The notes beneath the pieces are model-generated. The model had not been told where the DNA came from. It saw only the letters and a list, made by a program, of their open reading frames with translations, and ran no database searches. Made by a program: the position numbers and the translations under genes. Shown here one piece after another: positions 33,952 through 43,829 of a DNA stretch of 64,000 nt (position 1 is its first letter; every line of letters begins with the position of its first letter). Origin of the DNA: Blastococcus sp. HT6-4 (lineage in GTDB: Bacteria > Actinomycetota > Actinomycetes > Mycobacteriales > Geodermatophilaceae); the NCBI RefSeq assembly GCF_039679125.1, contig NZ_CP155551.1, positions 1,302,001-1,366,000 of the forward strand, in the 5' to 3' direction.

Positions 33952-34284
33952 GTGGCCGACCTGCACCCCGAGGACGCGAAGCTCGTCACCCTGGCCCGTT
34001 CGGCGCGCGGCCGGACCGGCGCCGCCGAGGGGGCCGCGGTCCGCGACACCGACGGCCGCACCTACGTGGCGGCCAGCGTGGCGCTGCCCTCGCTGCGGCT
34101 GTCGGCGCTGCAGGCCGCCGTCGCCGCCGCCGTCTCCAGCGGGGTCGAGGGGCTGGAGGCCGCCGTGGTCGTCTCCGCCGCCGACGCCGTGGAGCAGGAG
34201 GGGCTCGCCGCCGTCCGCGACCTCACCCCGGGCGCGCCCGTGCACCTCGCCGGCCCCGACGGCGTCGTCCGCGCCACCGCCTAA
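33952..34284 (+). CDS. cytidine-deaminase-fold protein lacking the zinc motifs
   Basis: A 110-residue protein between corC and era, the position of Mycobacterium Rv2365c. The pattern DGRTYVAASVALPSLRLSALQAAV follows the cytidine deaminase core, but the zinc ligands are gone: the [HC]AE motif is replaced by ALQAAV, and no PCxxC follows. It is therefore unlikely to be an active deaminase. GTG start 5 bases after corC. The TAA stop overlaps the TAG of the convergent gene (CTAA at 34281-34284). Confidence 0.75.
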   Translation: MADLHPEDAKLVTLARSARGRTGAAEGAAVRDTDGRTYVAASVALPSLRLSALQAAVAAAVSSGVEGLEAAVVVSAADAVEQEGLAAVRDLTPGAPVHLAGPDGVVRATA

Positions 34285-34880
34285 CGGGTGAGCGGGACGC
34301 CGAGGGCGTCCGCGAGCGCGGCCGGGTCGCGCGCCCACAGGGTGACGGCCCGCTCGCCGTCGTCGGTCAGGTACCGGATCGCGACGCGGGTGCGCCCCGG
34401 CCACCAGCCGCCGCGCTTCTCCGGGCGCGGCCAGTCGGCCGGCGGACGGCCGGTGCGCACGTCCCGCACCAGCACCGACGGGATCACGGCCGACGGGTCG
34501 GTGCGGGTGCCGGCGACGTCGAACGAGAGGCCGTGGTCGGAGATCGTCACCCGCCGGGTGTTCACCGCGTACACGGCGAGGCCCGCGACCAGCGCCAGCG
34601 GGAGCTCGTCCCGGGCGGCGGGCCAGCCGCCGCGCCAGGCGAAGAGCGCCAGCCAGGCCGCGACGACGAGAACCGCCAGGGCCAGCGCGGCCAGGCCCCC
34701 GGGGCGGTACTGCCAGTAGCGCAGCCGGGCGGGGACGACGGTCGCCGAGCGCTTGGGGCCCCAGCCCGCGATGAACCGGTGGCTCCGCACCTGCTCGACG
34801 TGCAGCCGCCGCTCGCGCTCGGCCGCCACCCGCGGCACCCGCGACCGCTTCCGCTCTCGTCCTGCCACGGCGCCGATCAT
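34281..34880 (-). CDS. membrane protein with PH-like domain
   Basis: A 199-residue protein. The basic N-terminus of about 60 residues (many Arg/Lys) is followed by two hydrophobic segments (about 62-80 and 88-105) and then a bacterial PH-like or DUF3093-like beta-rich part with TRRVTISDHGLSFDVAGTRT. Cytoplasmic C-terminal domain; function unknown. ATG at 34880 with AGGGG upstream; a GTG 12 bases further in is an alternative. The stop is TAG, overlapping the TAA of the convergent gene. Confidence 0.7.
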   Translation of the reverse strand: MIGAVAGRERKRSRVPRVAAERERRLHVEQVRSHRFIAGWGPKRSATVVPARLRYWQYRPGGLAALALAVLVVAAWLALFAWRGGWPAARDELPLALVAGLAVYAVNTRRVTISDHGLSFDVAGTRTDPSAVIPSVLVRDVRTGRPPADWPRPEKRGGWWPGRTRVAIRYLTDDGERAVTLWARDPAALADALGVPLTR

Positions 34881-34956
34881 CCCAACCCCTGCCGGCTGGC
34901 AGGTTCCTTGCGCACGACGTCGTGCCTGCCACTTCCCGGCCCGGCGTGAGAAGCCG

Positions 34957-35169
34957 ATGGTCGAGGGCGTGACGACGATCCTGTTCCTCCTCCTGCTCCT
35001 GCTCGTCCTGCGGTCCCTCGGCCGGCCCGCCGCCGGGCCCGCCCGTGCACCCGTCGGCCCGTGGTCCGGGACCGGGGGGCGCATCGCCGCGGACGTCGTG
35101 GCCGGCGTCCGGGTGCTCGACCGGCTCTCCGTCGCCCGCCGCGACCGGATCGGCCGCCCCTGGTCCTGA
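34957..35169 (+). CDS. small one-helix membrane protein, uncertain
   Basis: A 70-codon frame with one hydrophobic segment of leucines (residues 7-21) followed by a basic tail (VARRDRIGRP). Start could be ATG 34957 or GTG 34969. Ribosome binding site is weak. It lies in the divergent space between the PH-like gene and era. Codon use is coding-like, but no homologue is recognised. Confidence 0.35.
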   Translation: MVEGVTTILFLLLLLLVLRSLGRPAAGPARAPVGPWSGTGGRIAADVVAGVRVLDRLSVARRDRIGRPWS

Positions 35170-35255
35170 CCGCCGTCCCGACCCGGCTGCTCACCTGGTC
35201 TGCGCGTCGGACTCCGGAGCGCGGGGATGTCGGCCGCCGGTGGGAGACTGGGTCC

Positions 35256-36173
35256 GTGAGCAGCCCCGAGCAGTCGCCGCACCGCAGCGGCTTCGTCGCC
35301 CTGGTGGGCCGCCCCAACGCCGGGAAGACCACGCTGACCAACGCGATGGTCGGCGAGAAGGTCGGCATCGTCAGCAACCGCCCGCAGACCACGCGGCACG
35401 CCATCCGCGGCGTCGTCCACCGGCCCGGCGGGCAGATCGTGCTGGTCGACACCCCGGGCCTGCACAAGCCCAAGAGCCTGCTGGGCAAGCGGCTCAACGA
35501 CGTCGTGCGCGACACGCTGTCCGACGTCGACGTGATCGTCTTCTGCGTCCCGGCCGACCAGCCCGTGGGCACCGGGGACAAGTTCATCGCCCGCCAGCTC
35601 GCCGAGGTGAAGGCGCCGGTCGTCGTCGTGGTCACCAAGACCGACGCCGCGTCGAAGAAGCAGGTCGCCGAGCAGCTGATGGCCGCCAGCGGACTGGTCG
35701 AGGCGGCCGAGGTGGTGCCGGTGAGCGCGGTCGGGGGCGACCAGGTCGAGCTGCTCGAGGACCTGCTGATCAGGCTGCTGCCCGAGGGGCCGCCGCTGTA
35801 CCCGGAGGCGCAGACCACCGACGAGGACGTCGAACTGCAGATCGCGGAGCTGGTCCGCGAGGCGGCGCTGGAGAAGGTGCGCCAGGAGGTGCCGCACTCG
35901 CTGGCCGTCACGGTGGAGGAGATGAACCGGCGCCCCGATCCCAAGCGCGCCGGCGGCGAGCTGGTCGAAGTGCACGCGCTGCTGCACTGCGAGCGGCCGA
36001 GCCAGAAGCCCATGCTGCTGGGCAAGGGCGGGAACATCATCAAGGCGATCGGCACCGAGGCCCGTGCGGGCATGGAGACGCTGCTGGGCGCGCGGGTGCA
36101 CCTGGAGCTGCACGTCACCGTGCTCGGCGAGTGGCAGGACGACCCGAAGAAGCTCAACCGGCTGGGCTATTGA
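35256..36173 (+). CDS. era: GTPase Era
   Basis: A 305-residue essential GTPase that binds the 16S rRNA 3' end during 30S assembly. G1 is GRPNAGKT at residues 18-25, G3 DTPGLHKPKS, G4 TKTD. The C-terminal KH domain has GKGGNIIKAIG and ends DPKKLNRLGY, the usual tail. GTG at 35256 gives the normal N-terminus. The stop overlaps the recO ATG by one base (TGATG). Confidence 0.97.
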   Translation: MSSPEQSPHRSGFVALVGRPNAGKTTLTNAMVGEKVGIVSNRPQTTRHAIRGVVHRPGGQIVLVDTPGLHKPKSLLGKRLNDVVRDTLSDVDVIVFCVPADQPVGTGDKFIARQLAEVKAPVVVVVTKTDAASKKQVAEQLMAASGLVEAAEVVPVSAVGGDQVELLEDLLIRLLPEGPPLYPEAQTTDEDVELQIAELVREAALEKVRQEVPHSLAVTVEEMNRRPDPKRAGGELVEVHALLHCERPSQKPMLLGKGGNIIKAIGTEARAGMETLLGARVHLELHVTVLGEWQDDPKKLNRLGY

Positions 36174-36967
36174 TGAGCGCGCACACCCCGAAGGCGCTGT
36201 ACCGGGACGAGGGCATCGTCCTGCGCACCCAGAAGTTGGGTGAGGCCGACCGGATCGTCACCGTGCTCACCCGCCGCCACGGCAAGGTCCGGGCGGTGGC
36301 CAAGGGCGTGCGCCGCACCAAGAGCAAGTTCGGCGCCCGGCTCGAGCCGTTCACCCACGTCGACCTGCAGCTCTACACCGGGCGCAACCTCGACATCGTC
36401 AGCCAGGCCGAGTCCATCCGGTCCTACGGCCAGGAGATCGTCGCCGACTACCCGGCGTACACCGCGGGCACCGCCGTCCTGGAGACCGCCGACCGGCTCA
36501 CCGCCGAGGAGAAGGAGCCGTCGCTGCGGCTGTTCCTCCTGGTCGTCGGCGCACTGCGGGCGCTGGGGGAGAGGACCCACCCGGCGCCGCTCGTGCTCGA
36601 CGCGTTCCTCCTGCGGGCCATGTCGGTGGCCGGCTGGGAGCCCGCGCTGTCGGAGTGCGCCCGCTGCGGCGAGGCCGGTCCGCACCGGCACTTCTCCGTC
36701 CCCGCCGGCGGCACCGTCTGCCCGGCCTGCCGGCCGACCGGCTCGGCGATGCCCAGCCCCGTGACCATCGAGCTGCTCGACGCGCTGCTGACCGGCGACT
36801 GGGACCACGCCGAGGCCAGCCTCGGGATCAACCGGCGCGAGGGCAGCGGCCTCGTCGCCGCGCTCCTGCAGTGGCACCTGGAGCGCGCGCTGCGCTCGCT
36901 GCCGCTGGTCGATCGATCCGAACCGTCGGCACCCCGCCGGGAGATGAGCCTGCTCAGTGAGGCGTGA
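36173..36967 (+). CDS. recO: DNA repair protein RecO
   Basis: A 264-residue recombination mediator with an N-terminal OB-fold (residues 1-80, containing [22 protein letters not shown]) and a helical part with a four-cysteine zinc site, CARCG ... CPAC, around residues 160-185. It helps load RecA on SSB-coated gaps with RecR. Overlaps era by 1 base and uppS by 11 bases, so era-recO-uppS is a tight operon. Confidence 0.95.
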   Translation: MSAHTPKALYRDEGIVLRTQKLGEADRIVTVLTRRHGKVRAVAKGVRRTKSKFGARLEPFTHVDLQLYTGRNLDIVSQAESIRSYGQEIVADYPAYTAGTAVLETADRLTAEEKEPSLRLFLLVVGALRALGERTHPAPLVLDAFLLRAMSVAGWEPALSECARCGEAGPHRHFSVPAGGTVCPACRPTGSAMPSPVTIELLDALLTGDWDHAEASLGINRREGSGLVAALLQWHLERALRSLPLVDRSEPSAPRREMSLLSEA

Positions 36968-37721
36968 GGTCAAGGCCCCCAGTCCGCACCCGTCGGGCGC
37001 GCGACCCCCGCAGCTACCGGCGGACAAGGTGCCCCGGCACGTGGCGATCGTCATGGACGGCAACGGCCGCTGGGCGAAGCAGCGCGGGCTGCCGCGCACC
37101 GCCGGTCACGAGGCGGGGGAGTCCTCGCTGTTCGACTGCGTCGAGGGCGCCATCGAGCTCGGCGTGAAGGCGATCAGCGCCTACGCCTTCTCCACGGAGA
37201 ACTGGCGGCGCAGCCCCGAGGAGGTGCGCTTCCTCATGGGCTTCAACCGTGACGTGATCCGCCGTCGCCGTGACGAGATGCACGAGCTCGGGGTGCGCGT
37301 CCGCTGGGCGGGTCGCCGTCCCCGGCTATGGCGCTCGGTGATCAAGGAGCTGGAGGTCGCCGAGGAGCTCACCCGCGACAACGACGTCCTCACCCTCACC
37401 ATGTGCGTCAACTACGGCGGACGCGCCGAGATCGCCGACGCCGCGGCCGCCATCGCCCGCGAGGTGGCGGCCGGGCGGCTGAACCCGGACAAGGTCGACG
37501 AGGACACCGTCGCCCGGTTCCTCGACGAGCCGGACATGCCCGACGTCGACCTGTTCGTGCGCAGCTCCGGGGAGAACCGGACCAGCAACTTCCTGCTCTG
37601 GCAGTCCGCCTACGCGGAGTTCGTCTTCCTCGACACCCTCTGGCCCGACTTCGACCGCCGGCACCTGTGGGCGGCGTGCGAGGAGTTCGCGGCGCGGCAG
37701 CGCCGCTTCGGCACCGCCTGA
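36957..37721 (+). CDS. uppS: isoprenyl transferase (undecaprenyl/decaprenyl diphosphate synthase)
   Basis: A 254-residue cis-prenyltransferase that makes the C50-C55 lipid carrier for cell-wall synthesis. The catalytic Asp34 is in [15 protein letters not shown], followed by [11 protein letters not shown], and the C-terminal signature is [20 protein letters not shown] (most homologues have RLSNF). GTG start inside the end of recO. Product chain length cannot be read from sequence; the mycobacterial homologue Rv2361c makes decaprenyl diphosphate. Confidence 0.94.
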   Translation: MRREVKAPSPHPSGARPPQLPADKVPRHVAIVMDGNGRWAKQRGLPRTAGHEAGESSLFDCVEGAIELGVKAISAYAFSTENWRRSPEEVRFLMGFNRDVIRRRRDEMHELGVRVRWAGRRPRLWRSVIKELEVAEELTRDNDVLTLTMCVNYGGRAEIADAAAAIAREVAAGRLNPDKVDEDTVARFLDEPDMPDVDLFVRSSGENRTSNFLLWQSAYAEFVFLDTLWPDFDRRHLWAACEEFAARQRRFGTA

Positions 37722-37903
37722 GGACGGCGGGAGGTCTCGCCGCGGCGGCGGTGCGCCGTCAGCCGCATGCGGACGGTGACGGCGGGCGCGGATGCGGGCA
37801 GGCCGGCCGCGCTGCCGCAGGGGAACGGGCCGCGCTTCGGTCACACTCGGTGAACGCGGCCGACGTGGTTCCGCGGGTGCACCACGGGGAGGGAGCCGCA
37901 GCC

Positions 37904-38203
37904 ATGAGCCAGCCCCCCGGTGCCGACGGTCGTCCGGCCCCGCCCGACCCCGAGTTCCCGCCGCCGGGGTCGGATCGGCCGACCACTCCCTCCCCGCAGC
38001 CCGGTGGCGAGGACGCGTCAGGGGCGTACGGTGCCGCCTTCGCCGCCGGCTACGGCCCGCCGCCCGAGGCATTCGGTGAGCCGGACCCCGACGACGAGCC
38101 ACCCGACGGGCCCCGCCGCCGCACCCTCCTGCCGTGGCTCCTCGGCGCGGCCGCGATCCTCCTGTCGGGGCTCGTGCTCCTGCTCGTGTTCCTGCTGAGC
38201 TAG
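37904..38203 (+). CDS. small membrane protein with a proline-rich cytoplasmic part
   Basis: A 99-residue protein. Residues 1-72 are Pro/Gly/Asp-rich and low-complexity (PPDPEFPPPGSDRP), probably disordered. A single helix of about 23 residues (LLPWLLGAAAILLSGLVLL) sits at the very C-terminus, a tail-anchor layout. GGGGAGGGAG precedes the ATG. Stop TAG. Function unknown. It lies between uppS and zur. Confidence 0.6.
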   Translation: MSQPPGADGRPAPPDPEFPPPGSDRPTTPSPQPGGEDASGAYGAAFAAGYGPPPEAFGEPDPDDEPPDGPRRRTLLPWLLGAAAILLSGLVLLLVFLLS

Positions 38204-38225
38204 GTGTACTGACCGGTCAGGTCGA

Positions 38226-38651
38226 TCAAGCGGGCGTGCGCTCCGACGCCGGCTCCTGGCTGCCCGCGGTGCCGGCCTGGCACGCGCTGCAGGTCCCGAA
38301 GACCTCCAGCGTGTGGCTGACGTCGACGAAGCCGTGCTGACCGGCGATCCGGTCGGCCCAGCGCTCGACGGCCGGACCGGCCACCTCCACGGTCAGCCCG
38401 CAGCCCCGGCAGACCAGGTGGTGGTGGTGCTGCCGGCTGCACCGCCGGTACAGGGCCTCACCGGTGTCGGTGCGGATGGAGTCCAGCTCCCCGTCGTCGG
38501 CCAGCGACTGCACGGCTCGGTACACCGTCGACAGGCCCACGGCATCGCCGGCGTCGCGGAGCCGTGCGTGCACCTCCTGCGCGCTGTGGAAGCCGTCGAG
38601 GTCGGCGAAGACGGCTCGGACGGCGGCGCGCTGTCGGGTGGTCCGGACCAT
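38226..38651 (-). CDS. zur: Fur-family zinc uptake regulator
   Basis: A 141-residue metalloregulator. The winged helix contains RAVFADLDGFHSAQEVHARL and LSTVYRAVQSL. The metal-binding part has RRCSRQHHHHLVCRGCG and a second CxxC (CSAC), the structural zinc site. Position between uppS and glyS is that of mycobacterial zur (Rv2359). ATG at 38651 is chosen because homology begins at the first residues; the longer frame lacks a ribosome binding site. With zinc it should repress zinc-uptake genes. The next gene on the right diverges from it. Confidence 0.88.
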   Translation of the reverse strand: MVRTTRQRAAVRAVFADLDGFHSAQEVHARLRDAGDAVGLSTVYRAVQSLADDGELDSIRTDTGEALYRRCSRQHHHHLVCRGCGLTVEVAGPAVERWADRIAGQHGFVDVSHTLEVFGTCSACQAGTAGSQEPASERTPA

Positions 38652-38716
38652 GCGCCCATGGTGACAGGCGGGCATGGGAGCGTCTGCGCACGGCTCGGTC
38701 GACGACGGGAGGTCCG

Positions 38717-38992
38717 GTGTTCGCGGTGACACGGCTACGGGTGGCCACGGGCGATGCGGCGGCGCTGGCCGACGCGGTGGCCCGGTTGCTGGCCGCGCTC
38801 GCGGGCAGGCCCGGGTTCCGCGACGGCGAGGTCGGCCGGGCCGCCGACGACCCGGCGCTGTGGGCGCTGGTCACCCGCTGGGACGGCGTCGGGGCCTACC
38901 GCCGCGCGCTGTCGGCGGCCGAGGTGAAGATCGCCGGTGCCCCGGTCTGGGTGCACGCCGTCGACGAACCGGGTGTCTACCTCACCGACTGA
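38717..38992 (+). CDS. ABM-like (dimeric alpha-beta barrel) protein
   Basis: A 91-residue protein with the layout of antibiotic-biosynthesis-monooxygenase-like domains: FAVTRLRVATGDAAAL, then LAALAGRPGFRDGEVGRAADDPALWALVTRWDG and YRRAL. Such small proteins form dimeric barrels, some with heme-degrading or oxygenase activity, many of unknown role. GGGAGG stands 5 bases before the GTG at 38717. Divergent from zur. Confidence 0.65.
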   Translation: MFAVTRLRVATGDAAALADAVARLLAALAGRPGFRDGEVGRAADDPALWALVTRWDGVGAYRRALSAAEVKIAGAPVWVHAVDEPGVYLTD

Positions 38993-39015
38993 CCCGCGGG
39001 CCCTACGGTGCCACC

Positions 39016-39399
39016 GTGGTCAGCCGCACCCGCACCGCCCGCTACGCCCGCCGGCGCAAGCGGCGGATGGACGCCGTCGAGCACGACCTCACCGACGCGC
39101 AGTGGATCGCGCTCGAGCACGCGTGGGCTGGGTGCGCGTACTGCGGGTCCATCGGCACGCCCCTGCAGCGGGACTGCGTGCTCCCCATCTCGCGGGGTGG
39201 CCGGTACACGTTCGGCAACGTCGTCCCGGCCTGCTGTTCCTGCAACGCCAGCAAGTGCAACGACGAGGTCACCGGGTGGCTGCGGCGCAAGCGGCTGGAC
39301 GAGCGGGCCTTCCTCGTGCGGCACGCCGAGATCCGGGCCTCGCTCGCACTGCTGTTCCGCCCTGCGGCGTCGGAGCCGTCGGCCACGGCGACCGACTGA
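39016..39399 (+). CDS. HNH-type endonuclease family protein
   Basis: A 127-residue protein with a basic N-terminus and a zinc-ribbon HNH core: CAYCG near residue 42, CVLPISRGGRYTFGNVVPAC and CSCNASKCND. In a standard HNH motif the segment before LPISRGG is DH; here it is DC, so the first catalytic His is replaced by Cys. The asparagine (GNVVPAC) and the two CxxC pairs remain. Either a variant nuclease or a DNA-binding protein without cutting activity. GTG start 23 bases after the ABM-like gene. Confidence 0.75.
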   Translation: MVSRTRTARYARRRKRRMDAVEHDLTDAQWIALEHAWAGCAYCGSIGTPLQRDCVLPISRGGRYTFGNVVPACCSCNASKCNDEVTGWLRRKRLDERAFLVRHAEIRASLALLFRPAASEPSATATD

Positions 39400-39456
39400 G
39401 GGCGCCGCGCCACCGGGCAACTACCGTGGGCAGGTCAACCGCCGACCGCCAGCCGG

Positions 39457-40869
<1,413 letters not shown>

Positions 40870-40879
40870 CCGACCCCGT

Positions 40880-40930
40880 GTGTGCGCTGAGGCCCGGTTC
40901 CGAGCTCTGGAACCGGGCCTCAGCGCACAC
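40880..40930. terminator. 22-bp perfect hairpin after glyS
   Basis: GTGTGCGCTGAGGCCCGGTT (plus CC) at 40880-40901 is exactly complementary to 40909-40930 around the loop GAGCTCT. Eleven bases after the glyS stop and 53 before the next ATG. No U-tract. Confidence 0.85.
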
Positions 40931-40983
40931 GCGGGCCGGATCTCACCTCCCCGCGAACCCGACCCCCAGTAGAAGGAGCTCCC

Positions 40984-42435
40984 ATGTTCGAGACCAATCT
41001 CCTCATCGGCACCGAGCAGGTTCCGGCCACCCGCGGGCGGACGTTCGACCGCGCCAACCCGGTCAGCGGCGACGTGGTGACCCGCAGCCAGGCGGCCGGC
41101 GTCGCCGATGCGCTCAAGGCCGTCGACGCCGCCGCGGCAGCGTTCGAGAAGTGGGCCGCCACCACGCCCGGCGAGCGCCGGATGAAGCTGCTCGAGGCCG
41201 CCGACCTGCTGGAGGCGAACACCGACCGCTTCGTCGAGCGGATGGCCGCCGAGTGCGGTGCGACCGCGGGGTGGGGCCACTTCAACGTCCACCTCGCCGC
41301 GGGCATGCTCCGGGAGGCCGCGGGCCTGACGACCCACGTCGGCGGGCAGGTCATCCCCTCGGACATCCCCGGCAGCCTGAGCATGGGCATCCGCCAGCCG
41401 GCGGGCGTCGTGATCGGCATCGCGCCGTGGAACGCGCCGGTGATCCTGTCGACCCGCGCCGTGGCGTTCCCGCTCGCCGCCGGGAACACCGTCGTCCTCA
41501 AGTGCTCCGAGCTCTCCCCGGCCACGCACATGCTCCTGGGCGAGATCCTGGTCGAGGCCGGCCTGGGCGACGGCGTCGTCAACGTGATCACCGTGGCCCC
41601 GGAGGACGCCGCCGAGGTGACCGAGGCGATGGTGGCCCACCCGGCGATCCGCCGGCTCAACTTCACCGGCTCGACCCGGGTCGGCCGCATCATCGGCGAG
41701 GTCTGCGCGCGCCACCTCGTGCCCGCGCTCCTCGAGCTGGGGGGCAAGAACCCGCTGCTCGTCCTCGACGACGCCGACATCGACGCCGCCGTCCAGGGGG
41801 CGACGTTCGGCGGCTTCGTCAACCAGGGCCACGTCTGCATGTCGACCGACAAGATCATCGTCCACGAGTCGATCGCCGAGGAGTTCGTCGAGAAGTTGGT
41901 CGCAAGGGTGGAGTCGCTGCCGATCGGCGACCCGCGCGAGGGGGACGTCGTCCTCGGCTCGGTCATCGGCACGAGCACCGTCGAGCACATCCAGCGGCTG
42001 GTGGACGACGCCGTCGCCAAGGGGGCGAAGGTGCTGACCAAGGGCGAGCCGCAGGGCACGATCATGCCCGGGGTGGTGCTCGACCACGTCACGCCGGACA
42101 TGGAGATCTTCCACGAGGAGATCTTCGGCCCGGCCGTCACGATCACCCGGGTCGCGAGCGAGGAGGACGCGGTCGCCGCGGCCAACGACAGCGCCTACGG
42201 GCTGTCGGCGGCCGTCTTCACGCGCGACGCCGCGCGTGGGTTCCAGGTCGCCCGGCGGATCGAGTCCGGCATCTGCCACATCAACGCGCCCACCGTGCAC
42301 GACGAGGCGCAGATGCCCTTCGGTGGTGTGAAGGACAGCGGGTACGGGCGGTTCGGCGGGCTCGCGGGCATCGAGGCCTTCACCGAGCTGCGCTGGATCA
42401 GCATGCAGGTGGAGCCGCGCGTCTACCCGTTCTAG
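40984..42435 (+). CDS. NAD(P)-dependent aldehyde dehydrogenase, vanillin/benzaldehyde-type
   Basis: A 483-residue aldehyde dehydrogenase. The general base is in LLELGGKNPLLVL, the nucleophile Cys in NQGHVCMSTDKIIV, the NAD-binding part includes IAPWNAPVILSTRAVAFPLAAGNTVVLK and FTGSTRVGR. The NQGHVCMSTD pattern, unlike the common NxGQxC, is shared with vanillin and salicylaldehyde dehydrogenases, pointing to aromatic aldehydes as likely substrates. AGAAGGAG lies 5 bases before the ATG. Monocistronic between two hairpin terminators. Stop TAG. Confidence 0.85.
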   Translation: MFETNLLIGTEQVPATRGRTFDRANPVSGDVVTRSQAAGVADALKAVDAAAAAFEKWAATTPGERRMKLLEAADLLEANTDRFVERMAAECGATAGWGHFNVHLAAGMLREAAGLTTHVGGQVIPSDIPGSLSMGIRQPAGVVIGIAPWNAPVILSTRAVAFPLAAGNTVVLKCSELSPATHMLLGEILVEAGLGDGVVNVITVAPEDAAEVTEAMVAHPAIRRLNFTGSTRVGRIIGEVCARHLVPALLELGGKNPLLVLDDADIDAAVQGATFGGFVNQGHVCMSTDKIIVHESIAEEFVEKLVARVESLPIGDPREGDVVLGSVIGTSTVEHIQRLVDDAVAKGAKVLTKGEPQGTIMPGVVLDHVTPDMEIFHEEIFGPAVTITRVASEEDAVAAANDSAYGLSAAVFTRDAARGFQVARRIESGICHINAPTVHDEAQMPFGGVKDSGYGRFGGLAGIEAFTELRWISMQVEPRVYPF

Positions 42436-42449
42436 GAGAGCCCCGCCGT

Positions 42450-42516
42450 CGAGTGGGCGGTCGCGGTCGGCGGCACGGTGCGACGCGCCGGTCCTGCCGA
42501 CCGCACTGCCCACTCG
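42450..42516. terminator. long imperfect hairpin after the aldehyde dehydrogenase gene
   Basis: CGAGTGGGC-G-GTCGCGGTCGGC at 42450-42471 pairs with 42496-42516 with one mismatch and one bulge around a 24-base loop. The right arm contains the word ACTGCCCACTCG, the reverse complement of a word in the gdx terminator (570-581). Confidence 0.65.
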
Positions 42517-42561
42517 GCCGGGCGGTGAGGATGGCGGGGGCCGCCACCTACTCTGGGTGTC

Positions 42562-43722
42562 ATGACCAGCACGCTCGAGCCGACGACGACGGCCCTGCCG
42601 CCGCTGAAGCTGGGCGCGCTCGCCGTCGACCCCGCGGTGGTGCTCGCGCCGATGGCCGGCATCACCAACCCGGCCTTCCGCACGCTGTGCCGGGAGTTCG
42701 GCGCCGGTCTCTACGTCTGCGAGATGATCACCACGCGGGCGCTGGTGGAGCGCAGCGCGAAGACCCTGCAGATGGTGCGCGCGACCGCGGACGAGAAGGA
42801 CGCGTTCTCCGTCCAGCTCTACGGCGTCGACCCGGCCACGGTGGGCCGCGCCGTGGAGATGCTGGTCGACGAGGGCGTCGCCGGCACCCGCCCGGCGCAC
42901 ATCGACCTGAACTTCGGCTGCCCGGTGCCCAAGGTGACCCGCAAGGGCGGCGGCTCCGCGCTGCCGTGGCGCCGGGTCCTGCTGCGCGACATCGTGCGCG
43001 AGGCCGTCCGCGCCGCCCGGGACGTGCCGGTCACCATCAAGACCCGCATCGGCATCGATGCCGACCACGTCACCTACCTCGACGCCGGCCGGATCGCCCA
43101 GGACGAGGGCGCCGCGGCGATCACCCTGCACGGGCGCACCGCCGACCAGCTCTACAGCGGCACCGCCGACTGGTCGCCGATCGCCCGCCTGGTCGAGGCG
43201 GTCGACATCCCGGTCCTGGGCAACGGCGACGTCTGGGAGGCCGATGACGCGCTGCGCATGGTGGCCGAGACGGGATGCGCCGGCGTCGTCATCGGGCGCG
43301 GCTGCCTGGGGCGGCCGTGGCTGTTCGGCGACCTCGCCGCTGCCTTCGCCGGGGAGAGCCGCCGTGCGCTGCCGACGCTGCGCGAGGTCGCGGGGATCAT
43401 GCACCGGCACGCCACGCTGCTGTCCGGGGACCAGGGGGAGCTGCACGGCTGCACCGACTTCCGCAAGCACGTGGCCTGGTACCTCAAGGGCTTCTCGGTC
43501 GGCTCCGACGTCCGGCGGGCGCTGGCGATGGTGAGCGCCCTGGACGAGCTGGCCGAGCTGCTCGACCGGATCCCCGACCAGCCGTACCCGACGGTGGTCC
43601 TCGGCGCGCCGCGCGGGCGCACCAGCACCCCGCGTCCGGTGGCCCTGCCCGAGGGCTGGCTGGCCGACCGCGACGACCCGCGCCCGCCGGCGGGGGCGGA
43701 ACTGGAGACGAGCGGCGGATGA
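42562..43722 (+). CDS. dusB: tRNA-dihydrouridine synthase
   Basis: A 386-residue FMN enzyme that reduces uridines in tRNA D-loops. It has the TIM-barrel start VVLAPMAGITNPAFRTLCREFGAGL, catalytic Cys in HIDLNFGCPVPKVTRKGGGSAL, and the FMN phosphate segment GNGDVWEADDALRM ... GVVIGRGCLGRPWLF. Members of the DusB/Dus-3 branch look like this. The C-terminal 60 residues are proline-rich and variable. Its TGA overlaps the ATG of a 36-codon linker frame leading to the next gene. Confidence 0.95.
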   Translation: MTSTLEPTTTALPPLKLGALAVDPAVVLAPMAGITNPAFRTLCREFGAGLYVCEMITTRALVERSAKTLQMVRATADEKDAFSVQLYGVDPATVGRAVEMLVDEGVAGTRPAHIDLNFGCPVPKVTRKGGGSALPWRRVLLRDIVREAVRAARDVPVTIKTRIGIDADHVTYLDAGRIAQDEGAAAITLHGRTADQLYSGTADWSPIARLVEAVDIPVLGNGDVWEADDALRMVAETGCAGVVIGRGCLGRPWLFGDLAAAFAGESRRALPTLREVAGIMHRHATLLSGDQGELHGCTDFRKHVAWYLKGFSVGSDVRRALAMVSALDELAELLDRIPDQPYPTVVLGAPRGRTSTPRPVALPEGWLADRDDPRPPAGAELETSGG

Positions 43723-43829
43723 CGGTCGCGAGAACGACGGTCGAGGGAGCATCGCCGCCGGCTGCGGGCACCTCCCGCTTGCGGGGGACAGCGAGCGAGG
43801 AGCGGATCGAGACCGGAGTCGAGCCATGA
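43719..43829 (+). repeat. 36-codon linker mini-ORF made of a dispersed repeat (copy 2)
   Basis: Like the linker at 32511-32597, it opens with ATG overlapping the previous stop (ATGA) and closes with TGA overlapping the next ATG (ATGA). The peptide ends ASEERIETGVEP, close to the other copy. The DNA word GCGAGCGAGGAGCGG is shared. The middle contains an extra hairpin, CACCTCCCGCTTGCGGGGG-like, absent from copy 1. Confidence 0.65.

Noticed and set aside
38209-38220. Palindrome CTGACCGGTCAG between the small membrane gene and zur as a Zur box
   Set aside because: Zur boxes in actinobacteria are longer and AT-rich; this lies at the 3' ends of convergent genes and is too short to call.
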